The position numbers were made by a program, and so were the translations under genes. From assembly GCA_012514315.1 (NCBI GenBank), contig JAAZAN010000161.1, positions 1 through 34,647 of the forward strand: a DNA stretch of 34,647 nucleotides, written 5' to 3'. Positions 17,631 through 25,729 of the stretch are shown one piece after another. Position 1 is the first letter of the stretch; each line of letters begins with the position of its first letter. This DNA comes from Chloroflexota bacterium (GTDB lineage Bacteria > Chloroflexota > Anaerolineae > B4-G1). The notes under the pieces are model-generated. The model saw only the letters and a list, made by a program, of their open reading frames with translations, ran no database searches and was not told the origin of the DNA.

Positions 17631-17659
17631 ATTATAAAACAGTGTTTCATCCTTGTCAA
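17631..17659 (-). promoter_or_regulatory. perfect sigma70 consensus promoter of the IclR gene
   Basis: On the minus strand TTGACA (17659-17654) and TATAAT (17636-17631) match consensus exactly with the ideal 17-base spacer. The transcription start should fall near 17624, leaving a leader of about 95 bases before the GTG at 17528. A promoter this strong usually needs repression, which fits the palindrome in its spacer. Confidence 0.85.
17634..17650. promoter_or_regulatory. 17-bp palindromic operator, probably for the IclR regulator
   Basis: ATAAAACAGTGTTTCAT is an inverted repeat of 8-base arms around a central G with one mismatched pair. It fills the promoter spacer and overlaps half of the -10. 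Its TGAAACA/TGTTTTA form resembles operators known for IclR-family repressors such as KdgR. Binding would block RNA polymerase; that is inference. Confidence 0.6.
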
Positions 17660-17745
17660 GAGTGATGTAAGCGAATGCACAAGTGCACCGCACGTGACGT
17701 CTCAAGAGCCATGGTGGCGGTCACTAACGAGCGCCCAGACGTCAC

Positions 17746-17774
17746 TTGCCCACTCCGGTCGCCCGTGGTAGACT
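17746..17774 (+). promoter_or_regulatory. sigma70-type promoter for the lpdA operon
   Basis: TTGCCC (17746-17751) and TAGACT (17769-17774) are 17 bases apart. The ATG of lpdA is at 17820, with GGGAGG at 17806-17811 as Shine-Dalgarno. Confidence 0.5.
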
Positions 17775-17819
17775 TCGCTCTTACGAAACCTAGCAAGAAC
17801 ACAATGGGAGGCGACATCT

Positions 17820-19217
17820 ATGTCTGAACAACCATACGACGTCACAATCATCGGCGCGGGGCCGGGCGGGTATGTAGCCGCGATCCGCGCCGCTCAACTG
17901 GGACTCAAGGTCGCCCTGGTCGAGAGAGAGAACCTGGGCGGCGTCTGCCTGAACTGGGGCTGCATTCCCACCAAAGCGCTCCTCCGCAACGCCGAGGTGA
18001 TCAGCCTGCTGGATCAGGGCAAGGAGTTCGGTTTCAGCGTTACCGGCGTGGAGGTCGACTACGCCGCCGCGGTGAAACGTAGCCGAAAGGTATCGGAGCG
18101 TCTCGTCAAGGGCGTCACCGGCCTCATGCGCAAGAACAACGTCGAGGTCGTGATGGGTCAGGGTGTGCTCACATCGCCCCAGTCGGTCGAGGTCACCGAC
18201 GGATCCGGCAGCCGCCGGACACTGCAGACGAGGAACATCATCATCGCTACTGGCGGTCGACCTTTCTCGGCGCCCGGTATCGAAATGGATGGGCAGCGGC
18301 TGTTTAGTTACCGCGAAGCCATCGTGATGGAGGAACTGCCCGCCTCCGCCGTGATCGTCGGGGCAGGCGCTATCGGCATGGAGTTCGCTCACATCTGGAG
18401 CAGCTATGGCGTGGACGTCACCATCGTCGAGATGCTGCCGCGCGTCCTCCCGCGTGAGGACGAGGAAGCCAGCGCTGAGGTCGAGCGGGCGTTCCGGCGT
18501 CGCAAGGTCAGGATGCTCACCGATACCAAACTGGCCGGCGTGGATCAGACCGGGACCCGCCTCAAGGTTCAGGTCAATGGCCCTGACGGCGAACAGGTCC
18601 TGGAGGCGGACAAGGTGCTCTTCGCTATGGGCGTGCGGCCCAACAGCGGGAACCTGGGGCTGGAGCAGATCGGGGTCAGATTGGACCGCGGCCATATCGC
18701 GATCGATGACCAGATGCGCACGAGCGTCCCCAATGTGTATGCCGTCGGTGATGTGACGGGCAAGCTGGCGCTGGCTCATGTCGGGTCCGCTCAGGGCATC
18801 GTAGCCGCCGAGGTGATCGCCGGCGCCCACACGGTGAAGCTTGACTACGCGATGATGCCGCGCTGCACGTACTGCCAGCCGCAGGTCGCCAGCTTCGGAC
18901 TGACTGAAGCGGAGGCCCGGGACCAGGGCTACGACCTGAAGATCGGCCGCTTCCCCTTCATCGCGAATGGCAAGGCGCTGGGCTTCGGCGAGTACAGTGG
19001 GTTCGCCAAGATTATGGCCGACGCCGTGAGCGGCGAGATCCTGGGCGCTAGCCTGGTGGGCCCGGAGGTCACCGAGTTGCTGCCCGAGCTGGTGCTGGCC
19101 CGCAACAACGAGCTGACGCCCGAGGAGATCGCGCGCAGCGTTCACGCCCACCCGACACTGAGCGAGGCGGTGATGGAGGCTGCGCACGGCGTCTTCGGGG
19201 AGACGATCCACATCTGA
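17820..19217 (+). CDS. lpdA: dihydrolipoyl dehydrogenase (E3)
   Basis: FAD- and NAD-dependent enzyme that reoxidises dihydrolipoyl groups in 2-oxoacid dehydrogenases and the glycine cleavage system; cytoplasmic homodimer. It has 465 aa, the family's normal length. The FAD motif is GAGPGGYVAA (about 12-21), the redox disulfide is C43-LNWG-C48, the NAD motif is GAGAIGMEFA, and the C-terminal active-site His-Glu lies in HAHPTLSEAVMEA. It is the first gene of a three-gene operon and its stop overlaps the next ATG (TGATG). With lipA in the same operon it provides the lipoate-handling function; no E1, E2 or GcvH gene is present here. Confidence 0.95.
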   Translation: MSEQPYDVTIIGAGPGGYVAAIRAAQLGLKVALVERENLGGVCLNWGCIPTKALLRNAEVISLLDQGKEFGFSVTGVEVDYAAAVKRSRKVSERLVKGVTGLMRKNNVEVVMGQGVLTSPQSVEVTDGSGSRRTLQTRNIIIATGGRPFSAPGIEMDGQRLFSYREAIVMEELPASAVIVGAGAIGMEFAHIWSSYGVDVTIVEMLPRVLPREDEEASAEVERAFRRRKVRMLTDTKLAGVDQTGTRLKVQVNGPDGEQVLEADKVLFAMGVRPNSGNLGLEQIGVRLDRGHIAIDDQMRTSVPNVYAVGDVTGKLALAHVGSAQGIVAAEVIAGAHTVKLDYAMMPRCTYCQPQVASFGLTEAEARDQGYDLKIGRFPFIANGKALGFGEYSGFAKIMADAVSGEILGASLVGPEVTELLPELVLARNNELTPEEIARSVHAHPTLSEAVMEAAHGVFGETIHI

Positions 19218-20020
19218 TGCTGCACGCCGACCTCCATATCCATTCGCGTCACAGCGGCGACTGTGACACCGACATGGCCGATGTCTGTGAGCAGGCGCTG
19301 GCGCGTGGCCTGCGCGAGATCGCATTCACCGACCATGTGGACTTCAACCCACTCGACGGCAGCTACGCGTACCTGAAGCCGGACCTGTATCTGGCTGACA
19401 TCGATCGCTGCCGCCGCATCTACGGAGACCGCCTGCGCATTCGGGCGGGGGTCGAGATCAGCGAGCCGCACCTCTACCCGCAGCAGGCGAATGCACTGGT
19501 TGCAGCACACCCATTCGATCTGGTCATCGGGTCGGTACACTGGGTGGGCGAGCGGACCGACTGGCTCGGCGCCTACTTCGACGGCTGGACGCTTAAGGAG
19601 GGGATGCACGCCTACTTCGCGGAGATCGAGCAACTCGTGGCACAGGCCGACTTTGACGTCCTGGCCCATCTGGACATCGTCCGCCGCGCGGTGAACTACC
19701 GCTTCGGTCTCACGCAGCTCGACTATGCCCCCTACGAGCCAGCCATCCGGCGTATCCTGCGCACGATGATCGATCGCGGCATCGCGCTGGAAATCAATAC
19801 AGCCAACTACCGGCGCGGGCTGGGCGAGACATGTCCACCGCTCGAGGTGCTGCACTGGTACGTCGAAATGGGCGGTGAGATGGTCACGGCGGGTTCGGAT
19901 GCACACACGGCCGATTCGGTGGCGTCCAGTTTCGACGTGGTGCGGGATATGCTGGACACTGTTGGAATCCAGCGTATCGCCACGTTTGACCAGCGACAAT
20001 TGGTCTGGCTAAGGATCTGA
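19217..20020 (+). CDS. PHP-family phosphatase, histidinol-phosphatase (HisK) type
   Basis: Metal-dependent phosphoesterase of the PHP fold, 267 aa. Metal-ligand motifs appear in order: [14 protein letters not shown] (residues 3-16), FTDHVDF, GSVHW, AHLDIV and [10 protein letters not shown]. The family's best-known role is dephosphorylating histidinol phosphate in histidine synthesis. No other his gene is near, and the gene sits between lpdA and lipA with a 1-base overlap and a 2-base gap, so it is co-transcribed with lipoate genes. Its substrate may be different; the HisK call is by motif only. Confidence 0.85.
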   Translation: MLHADLHIHSRHSGDCDTDMADVCEQALARGLREIAFTDHVDFNPLDGSYAYLKPDLYLADIDRCRRIYGDRLRIRAGVEISEPHLYPQQANALVAAHPFDLVIGSVHWVGERTDWLGAYFDGWTLKEGMHAYFAEIEQLVAQADFDVLAHLDIVRRAVNYRFGLTQLDYAPYEPAIRRILRTMIDRGIALEINTANYRRGLGETCPPLEVLHWYVEMGGEMVTAGSDAHTADSVASSFDVVRDMLDTVGIQRIATFDQRQLVWLRI

Positions 20021-20022
20021 AG

Positions 20023-20916
20023 ATGAGCGAAAACGACGATCGACAGACGGAACGCCCATCGCGTAAGCCATCCTGGCTGCGTGTGCGGGCGCCTGCGGGC
20101 GAGTCCTACCGCTGGCTCAAGGAGCTAATGCGCTCGCAGCGCCTGCACACTGTGTGCGAGGAGGCCAACTGCCCCAACATCGGCGAATGCTGGGGGCGGC
20201 GTACGGCGACTTTCTTGATCCTGGGTGATACATGCACCCGCAACTGCCGCTTCTGCAACATCGCGACCGGCCGGCCGGGGCCGCTGGACCCCGATGAAGC
20301 AGCGCACGTGGCCGAAGCCGTTCGTACGATGGACCTCAAGCACGCCGTCATCACGTCAGTCGACCGCGACGACCTGCCCGACGGCGGGGCGTCCGTCTTC
20401 GCGGCGGTGATCCGCGGCATCCGCGAGCTGCAGCCGGGCTGTACCATTGAGGTCCTCATCCCTGATTTCCGCGCGAGGATCGAACCGCTCAAGGTGGTAA
20501 TGGATGAACGACCCGACATCCTCAACCACAACATCGAGACGGCGCCTAGGCTCTTCCGAACAGCACAGCCGCAGTGCAAGTATGAGTGGTCGATGAGCGT
20601 CCTGCGCAACGCCAGGCAACTCTGGCCCGAGGGATTGACGAAAAGCGGCCTGATGGTCGGCCTGGGCGAGACGATGGACGAGGTCATCTCGACAATGCAC
20701 GACCTGCGCGAGGTCGACGTGGATATCCTCACCATCGGCCAGTACCTGCAGCCAACGCTGGAGCATCTCCCCATTGTCCGGTACTACACGCCGGAGGAGT
20801 TCGAGGAGCTGGCGAAAACCGGGATCGAGATGGGGTTCAGGTGGGTCGAGAGCGGCCCTCTGGTGCGCAGCTCGTATATGGCGGACGCTCAAGCACGAGC
20901 ACTCGCCCCCCGGTGA
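20023..20916 (+). CDS. lipA: lipoyl synthase
   Basis: Radical SAM enzyme that inserts two sulfurs into protein-bound octanoyl groups. It has 297 aa. The auxiliary cluster cysteines are C45, C50 and C56 ([12 protein letters not shown]), and the radical SAM cysteines C71, C75 and C78 (CTRNCRFC). The C-terminal RSSY serine, which ligates the auxiliary cluster, is present, although the following residue is Met rather than the common His. It follows the PHP gene by two bases. The octanoyltransferase lipB is not in the window. Confidence 0.96.
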   Translation: MSENDDRQTERPSRKPSWLRVRAPAGESYRWLKELMRSQRLHTVCEEANCPNIGECWGRRTATFLILGDTCTRNCRFCNIATGRPGPLDPDEAAHVAEAVRTMDLKHAVITSVDRDDLPDGGASVFAAVIRGIRELQPGCTIEVLIPDFRARIEPLKVVMDERPDILNHNIETAPRLFRTAQPQCKYEWSMSVLRNARQLWPEGLTKSGLMVGLGETMDEVISTMHDLREVDVDILTIGQYLQPTLEHLPIVRYYTPEEFEELAKTGIEMGFRWVESGPLVRSSYMADAQARALAPR

Positions 20917-21020
20917 TCTGTGGCGTCCGGGTAATGATGTCGTCGCAGCGGGCGCGTGAACCCATTGGAGGCCAGCGTACCCTCACTTCGTGTCAGGCCC
21001 CGGCCGTTGGGGTATCGCTC

Positions 21021-21041
21021 GTGGAGCGGTTGACGCTCCAC
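21021..21041. terminator. hairpin between convergent lipA and M42 genes
   Basis: GTGGAGCG (21021-21028) pairs perfectly with CGCTCCAC (21034-21041) around GTTGA. There is no T tract, so it may act as a weak or Rho-assisted end point for the convergent operons. Confidence 0.4.
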
Positions 21042-21095
21042 CAACTGGGGTAACTGGACGACACGGCATCACGGGAACCCATCTACTGCAACAGA

Positions 21096-22208
21096 TCAGC
21101 TCCCTCGCGACAGATCAAGTTGGGCCGGAAGATCCGTGAGAAACCGCTCCACCAGGCGTGCGGTCGCCTCGACGTCAGTCAGCGACGCCACTTCTACGGG
21201 ATAGTGGGTATAGCGTGCGGGAATACCCACATCGGCCACCGCGACACCCTGCTGGCTGTACTGCATGGTGCTGCTGTCGGTCATCCCGCCGTAGAACGTC
21301 CCCAACTGACACGCGATGCCCGCCTCCTCGGCGGTTCGCAGCAGCCTGCGCCGAAGTTTGGGGTTGGGCACCGTTCCCATATGTGGCCCGCGCGGGTGGA
21401 ACATATAGGTACTGATGACCGGTCCGGCGTCGAGTTTGATCTCGGTCAACACGTCCATCCCGGGCATATCCGACGCGATCGCGACATCCAGCACCACCGC
21501 CAGATCTGGCCTCACGCTGTTCGCCCCCGTGATCGAGCCCCAGGCGCTCCATTCCTCGTGTACTGTCGCAACAAACGCCAGATTGGTCGCGGGACGCCGC
21601 GCACTCATCGCCCGCAGGGTCTCCAACAGGATGTACAACGCGAGCCGGTTATCCAGCGCTTTGCTCATCACGCGCCGACCCGACGACACGTGGTAGAACG
21701 GCCACCAGGTGACCGGTGTCCCAACGGTGATCCCGGCGGCACACACCTCAGCGGCGTTGCGCAGGCCAACGTCGACGAAGACGTCCACAACCTTGTCGAC
21801 GACGTACTTCTCCTCATCACCGATGACGTGGTGTGAGCGCCCCCCAATGACGCCCGGGAGTCGATCTCGCCCCTCGGGACAGACCGCGACCAGCTGGCCC
21901 GCCATGACCTTCTCCGGGATACCGCCAACACGCCACAGGCGCAGCAGTCCATCATCCTGCACCTTGCGGACGACGAAACCGATCTCGTCCATATGCGCGA
22001 TCAGCATCGCGGTCTGTGCTCCCCCATCCGGGAGATTGATGTCGGCTGGCGATGCATTGAGCCAGGCAATCACGTTCCCGAGCCCATCCACCTCGACCCG
22101 ATCTGCGTAACGCGTCATCTCGCCGACAAGGAATGTGATGAGCTGATCCTCGAATCCGCTCAGCGCCGAGAACTCACATAGCCGTCGAAGTAGTCCGATA
22201 TCGTTCAT
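21096..22208 (-). CDS. M42 family aminopeptidase-like protein (SgcX/FrvX type)
   Basis: Dimetal exopeptidase fold, 370 aa. Metal and catalytic residues are visible: H72 in AHMDEIGF, D186 in KALDNRLA, E218-E219 in TVHEEWSAWG, the D in DVAIASD and the late H in YTHYPVEVAS. The family includes TET aminopeptidases and the cellulase-annotated CelM, and also SgcX and FrvX, which sit in E. coli sugar operons. I start it at the ATG at 22208 with GGGAG upstream; a longer frame would run into the kinase gene. It is the last gene of the MurR operon, 22 bases after the kinase stop. The role in sugar use is unknown. Confidence 0.88.
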   Translation of the reverse strand: MNDIGLLRRLCEFSALSGFEDQLITFLVGEMTRYADRVEVDGLGNVIAWLNASPADINLPDGGAQTAMLIAHMDEIGFVVRKVQDDGLLRLWRVGGIPEKVMAGQLVAVCPEGRDRLPGVIGGRSHHVIGDEEKYVVDKVVDVFVDVGLRNAAEVCAAGITVGTPVTWWPFYHVSSGRRVMSKALDNRLALYILLETLRAMSARRPATNLAFVATVHEEWSAWGSITGANSVRPDLAVVLDVAIASDMPGMDVLTEIKLDAGPVISTYMFHPRGPHMGTVPNPKLRRRLLRTAEEAGIACQLGTFYGGMTDSSTMQYSQQGVAVADVGIPARYTHYPVEVASLTDVEATARLVERFLTDLPAQLDLSRGS

Positions 22209-22230
22209 ACCACTGCTCCCAGCCCCAGAC

Positions 22231-23775
22231 TCACTCCTTCCAGGCAGCGCCCAGACGGGCAAGTGCGTGCACAGTCTCTCTGCTGTCCTCGTACAGAGCA
22301 CGGTAGAGCGGGTAGATCCCCTCATACCGTGCGTTCGTCGCAATGCTGGGCTCGACGGTGTCGATGACCTTCACCCAATCGCCAATCGCACGGTAGTCCT
22401 TGAACAGACCAGCGCCGTGCCCAGCCAGGAAAGCGTCGCCGTAGGCCGCCCCCAGCGCCTGGGCGGGGATACACTGCGGCAGACCTACCACGTCACTGAC
22501 GATCTGCAGCCACAGGTGGTTGCGCGTCCCACCCCCAACGGCGGTCAGTTCGGTGGGCGCATCGCCCAACCCGGCCATCGTCTCCAGATTGTGGCGCACA
22601 CCGAAGGCTGTGCCCTCGAGCACGGCGCGATAGACGTGCGCGCGCGTGTGGGCCAGCGTCAGCCCGGCGATGACCCCGCGGGCGAGAGGATCGTCCAACG
22701 GCGTACGTTCACCGGCAAAGTAGGGTAACACGATTAGCCCCTCCGCACCCGGTGCTATCTCCGCCGCCGCTCGTGCTAGCAGCTCGTAGGCGCTGGCGCC
22801 TGTCTCTCGCTCGATTGCCACCTCACCCGCGGCCAGCTCGTCGCGGAACCAGCGCGTGACCGATCCCGAGGTCGCCATCCCTGCCGCCAGCGCGTACGTC
22901 CGCTCAAAAAGGTACACGCCGGCCCACAGTCGCCGGTCGACCGTCAGGCTTGGACGAACCTGCAGGAAGAACATCGTGCTGCCATACATGATCATCATCT
23001 GGCCGGGTGCGACCACCCCCACACTGACCGCTTCAGCCGACGCATCGGCCGTCCCGATGATGACCGGCGTCCCGGGCGCCAACCCGGTCTCCGCGGCGGC
23101 CTCACGCCGTACGCTCCCGGCGATCTCGGTTGTCCAGCCCAATCGGGGCAGTCGTTCCGGTTCGACGACAGCGGGACACATTTCCGCATCCCAATCCAGC
23201 TCGTGTACGTTGAACAGCGGCCCGTACGCCAGACCCGTGTAATAGTCAACTGGGGCCTCGCCCGTCAACCGGTAGACCAGGTAGCTGGTGCTCGTGAGAA
23301 ACTTATCGGCGCGTGCGTACGTCTCGGGCTCCTCATCGTGCAGCCACCGAATCTTTGGCCCGACCGACTGCGTGGAGAGCGCGCAGCCTCCGGTCTGCAG
23401 AATGCGATCCGGGCCCAGCTCGCGCTCCAGGTCCTGAATCTGCCGGGCTGAACGTGTGTCGATCCCATAGAGGATAGCAGGGCGCATAGGCCGTCCTGCC
23501 GCGTCCACCGGCAACACGCAGGGGGCGATGGCGCTGCAGCCGATGGCCGCGATATCCTCGCCCTGCAGGCCACTCTGAGCCAACAGCGCCTGAGACACCG
23601 CGCAGAAATCTCGCCACCAGACCGCGTCTGCGTCGTGCTCGGCCCACCCTGGCCGCGGCATACTGACGCCGTGCGACACGGTGTGCTCAGCCACAACCGT
23701 CCCGTCCAGATCGACAATCACGCCTTTTGATGCCGATGTGCCAACATCAATACCGAGCAGAAAGTCCCCAGACAC
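22231..23775 (-). CDS. FGGY family carbohydrate kinase (xylulokinase-like)
   Basis: ATP-dependent sugar kinase of 514 aa, phosphorylating a ketose or polyol in the cytoplasm. The N-terminal phosphate motif is GIDVGTSASKG, GWAEHD follows, and the C-terminal FGGY signature is VGGGTRNHLWLQIVSDVVG. I start at the GTG at 23775 because an AGGGGGGTG Shine-Dalgarno lies just upstream; an earlier in-frame GTG at 23811 would add twelve mostly basic residues. The neighbouring UlaE-like epimerase suggests a pentulose such as xylulose or ribulose, but FGGY specificity cannot be read from the motif. Confidence 0.9.
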   Translation of the reverse strand: MSGDFLLGIDVGTSASKGVIVDLDGTVVAEHTVSHGVSMPRPGWAEHDADAVWWRDFCAVSQALLAQSGLQGEDIAAIGCSAIAPCVLPVDAAGRPMRPAILYGIDTRSARQIQDLERELGPDRILQTGGCALSTQSVGPKIRWLHDEEPETYARADKFLTSTSYLVYRLTGEAPVDYYTGLAYGPLFNVHELDWDAEMCPAVVEPERLPRLGWTTEIAGSVRREAAAETGLAPGTPVIIGTADASAEAVSVGVVAPGQMMIMYGSTMFFLQVRPSLTVDRRLWAGVYLFERTYALAAGMATSGSVTRWFRDELAAGEVAIERETGASAYELLARAAAEIAPGAEGLIVLPYFAGERTPLDDPLARGVIAGLTLAHTRAHVYRAVLEGTAFGVRHNLETMAGLGDAPTELTAVGGGTRNHLWLQIVSDVVGLPQCIPAQALGAAYGDAFLAGHGAGLFKDYRAIGDWVKVIDTVEPSIATNARYEGIYPLYRALYEDSRETVHALARLGAAWKE

Positions 23776-23786
23776 GACACCCCCCT

Positions 23787-23804
23787 GGCGGCGCGCTCGC
23801 CGCC
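23787..23804. other. intercistronic hairpin, epimerase/kinase junction
   Basis: GGCGGCG (23787-23793) pairs with CGCCGCC (23798-23804) around CGCT. It lies in the 39-base gap between two cistrons and is not followed by T residues. Confidence 0.5.
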
Positions 23805-23814
23805 CTCTCACACG

Positions 23815-24723
23815 TCAGCAGGCCTCCAGAATGAGCTCCAGCGCTGCACGGGCCTGCCGGAGTCCCTCCTCTGGACATGTCCGCAGCGGCGGCGCCTCGA
23901 CCGTCACAGCGCCATCATACTGGATATCGTGCAGGGCAGCCATCACCGCATTCCACGGCACATCACCGTGCAGCAGGTGAGTAAAGCCCAGGATGTTGTC
24001 TATCTCCCGCCGGAAGTCCTTGAAATGCACTCCGCGCACGCGCGGGCCCAGGATTCGCAACCAGTCGTCGGGATAGCCAAACGTGAGCACGTTCGCCACA
24101 TCGACATAGGCGCCCACGTACGAGCTTCCGATCTCGTCGAGGTAGCGAGCGAATTCCAGCGGACTCAGCAGAAAGCGACTCCATACGTTCTCGATAGCCA
24201 GCACAACGCCCACCCGCTCTGCCTCGGTGGCGAGATCGCGAATGACCGACCGGGACCGCTCGTACGCTTCCAGATAGCCCACACCGGGCGTGACCATACC
24301 CGCCTGGATTAACGCGGTCTCCGCACCGATCCCAGCGGCGGCCCTGAGCATCTCAAGCACGACCTGTATGCCTTTCTCCCGCACAACGCGGACGGGGCTG
24401 CTGAGCGGATAGTAGAATAGCAGCATCGTGGCGACGCTGTGCACCCGAACGCCCGCCTCACGCGCCAGCGTAGTCAGATCGGCCAACGCCTCCGGCGAGG
24501 CGCCAAGTGTGAGCGCGCCCTCGCGTAACGCTGTGACACCCACGCTCCGCCCGATAGCCAGAACGTCCTCGGTCGTCTCATCCAACGCCTCGGGCAGCAG
24601 AGGCGCATCGTCCTCCATCACCACCTCGAAACCATCGAAGGCCAGCTCACCCGCCAGCGCCACGCAGCGCGCCATAGGCCAGTCGCCCGGGAAGCATCCC
24701 TGGAAGATACCTCGTGTGATCAT
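23815..24723 (-). CDS. sugar-phosphate isomerase/epimerase, UlaE-like TIM barrel
   Basis: Xylose-isomerase-type TIM barrel of 302 aa. Its nearest familiar relatives are L-xylulose-5-phosphate 3-epimerase (UlaE/SgbU) and hexulose-6-phosphate isomerase-like proteins. Expected metal ligands are the E in VLAIENVW, the D in AYVDVANV, the H in RGVHFKDF and the E in VTVEAPPL. The ATG at 24723 has a clear GGAGG Shine-Dalgarno. With the FGGY kinase next in the operon, it probably acts on the phosphorylated ketose. The subfamily call is tentative. Confidence 0.82.
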   Translation of the reverse strand: MITRGIFQGCFPGDWPMARCVALAGELAFDGFEVVMEDDAPLLPEALDETTEDVLAIGRSVGVTALREGALTLGASPEALADLTTLAREAGVRVHSVATMLLFYYPLSSPVRVVREKGIQVVLEMLRAAAGIGAETALIQAGMVTPGVGYLEAYERSRSVIRDLATEAERVGVVLAIENVWSRFLLSPLEFARYLDEIGSSYVGAYVDVANVLTFGYPDDWLRILGPRVRGVHFKDFRREIDNILGFTHLLHGDVPWNAVMAALHDIQYDGAVTVEAPPLRTCPEEGLRQARAALELILEAC

Positions 24724-24760
24724 ATTGCCTCCATCCGAACGGCCATCCTGTTCCGTGCGC

Positions 24761-24791
24761 GCTCTCCAGGGCTTGTCGAGCCCTGGAGAGC
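24761..24791. other. perfect 13-bp intercistronic hairpin, btpA/epimerase junction
   Basis: GCTCTCCAGGGCT (24761-24773) pairs without mismatch with AGCCCTGGAGAGC (24779-24791) around a TGTCG loop, in the 123-base gap between btpA and the epimerase gene. There is no T tract on either strand, so RNA processing or stability control is likelier than termination. Confidence 0.65.
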
Positions 24792-24846
24792 AACATTCAT
24801 TTCGACCCGGACGAGGGGTCTCTCGAACAACAGATGCCAGTTTGGC

Positions 24847-25656
24847 TCAGCCGCCTCGGACGCGGCGTACCTCAGCCATAAACGCGTTAGCGCGCTCAGG
24901 GTCGACCGGATTCCAGGTGTAGCCATCGACCTTCATCGTGCTGCCAACGATGGCGCCATCGGCGGCGGCCAGTGCTTGCGCGACGGTGTTCAGCTTGACG
25001 CCTGTATTGGCCAACACGGGGACATCACCGGGCACGGCCCCTCTGACCTCGCGGAGCACGTCCACATTCGCCTCGGCGCCAGCCATTGGCCCGGATACCA
25101 GGATGCCGTCGGCCAGCGACGAGACAACCGCACTTCGCGCTGCCTGCGCCGGTGTGCGCGTCCCCAGCGGCGAGGCGAACTCTGGCACGACGTTGAACAA
25201 CAACTTCACGTCCTGCGCGCCGATGTTCCGTCGATAGCGCAGCATCGCGGCAGCATCGGGCGCCCAGAGTCCCATGTCACTCTCGTAGACGCCGGTGAAG
25301 ACCTCGCGAACGAAGCTGGCGCCTGTCGCCATCGCAACGGCAATGGGCGCCTTGGGGTCCCACAGGAAGTCGACGCCATAGGGACGGTCTTTAGGCGCGA
25401 TCTGCGCGATCACCGCACTCATCACAGCAACCGCCTCGAAGTCGGCCTGGAGTGCGTAGGGCCGGTCGCCCTCATTGCAGAACATGACGCCGTCGACGCC
25501 GGCCTTCAGCAGAAGATCGAGGTCTGCGGCGACACGGTCGAAGATGCCCTGTACACCCGCCTTCTCATCGTAAAGCGGTGTCCCAGGCAGCGGTGGGAAA
25601 TGCGCCATCGCGATGATGGGCTTCAAAGTACCGAACAACTCCTCCAACCACGACAT
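24847..25656 (-). CDS. BtpA/SgcQ family TIM-barrel protein
   Basis: BtpA family (PF03437), 269 aa. Recognised by the N-terminal AMAHFPPLPGTPLYD, GVDGVMFCNEGDRPY, the central VREVFTGVYESDMGLW and the late LANTGVKLNTVAQALAAADGAIVGSTMK, which forms a phosphate-binding end of the barrel. Founding BtpA is tied to photosystem I stability in cyanobacteria, while E. coli SgcQ lies in a sugar operon; the chemistry is unknown. I start at the ATG at 25656 with GAGGAGG upstream; the longer frame to 25722 lacks support. The neighbours favour an SgcQ-like role in sugar metabolism. Confidence 0.88.
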   Translation of the reverse strand: MSWLEELFGTLKPIIAMAHFPPLPGTPLYDEKAGVQGIFDRVAADLDLLLKAGVDGVMFCNEGDRPYALQADFEAVAVMSAVIAQIAPKDRPYGVDFLWDPKAPIAVAMATGASFVREVFTGVYESDMGLWAPDAAAMLRYRRNIGAQDVKLLFNVVPEFASPLGTRTPAQAARSAVVSSLADGILVSGPMAGAEANVDVLREVRGAVPGDVPVLANTGVKLNTVAQALAAADGAIVGSTMKVDGYTWNPVDPERANAFMAEVRRVRGG

Positions 25657-25689
25657 AGTGACTGCCTCCTCTGTACAATTGGGAATATC

Positions 25690-25713
25690 GAGCCGAGCAA
25701 CCAGACTCGGCTC
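25690..25713. other. intercistronic hairpin, murR/btpA junction
   Basis: GAGCCGAG (25690-25697) pairs with CTCGGCTC (25706-25713) around an 8-base loop in the 73-base gap between the regulator and btpA. It is one of three such hairpins in this operon. Confidence 0.5.
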
Positions 25714-25729
25714 CTCGAACACTCAGACC

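Noticed and set aside
17790..19325. Long minus-strand open frame of about 510 codons opposite lpdA
   Set aside because: Shadow of lpdA created by its GC-rich codon bias; the plus strand carries all E3 motifs and a Shine-Dalgarno.
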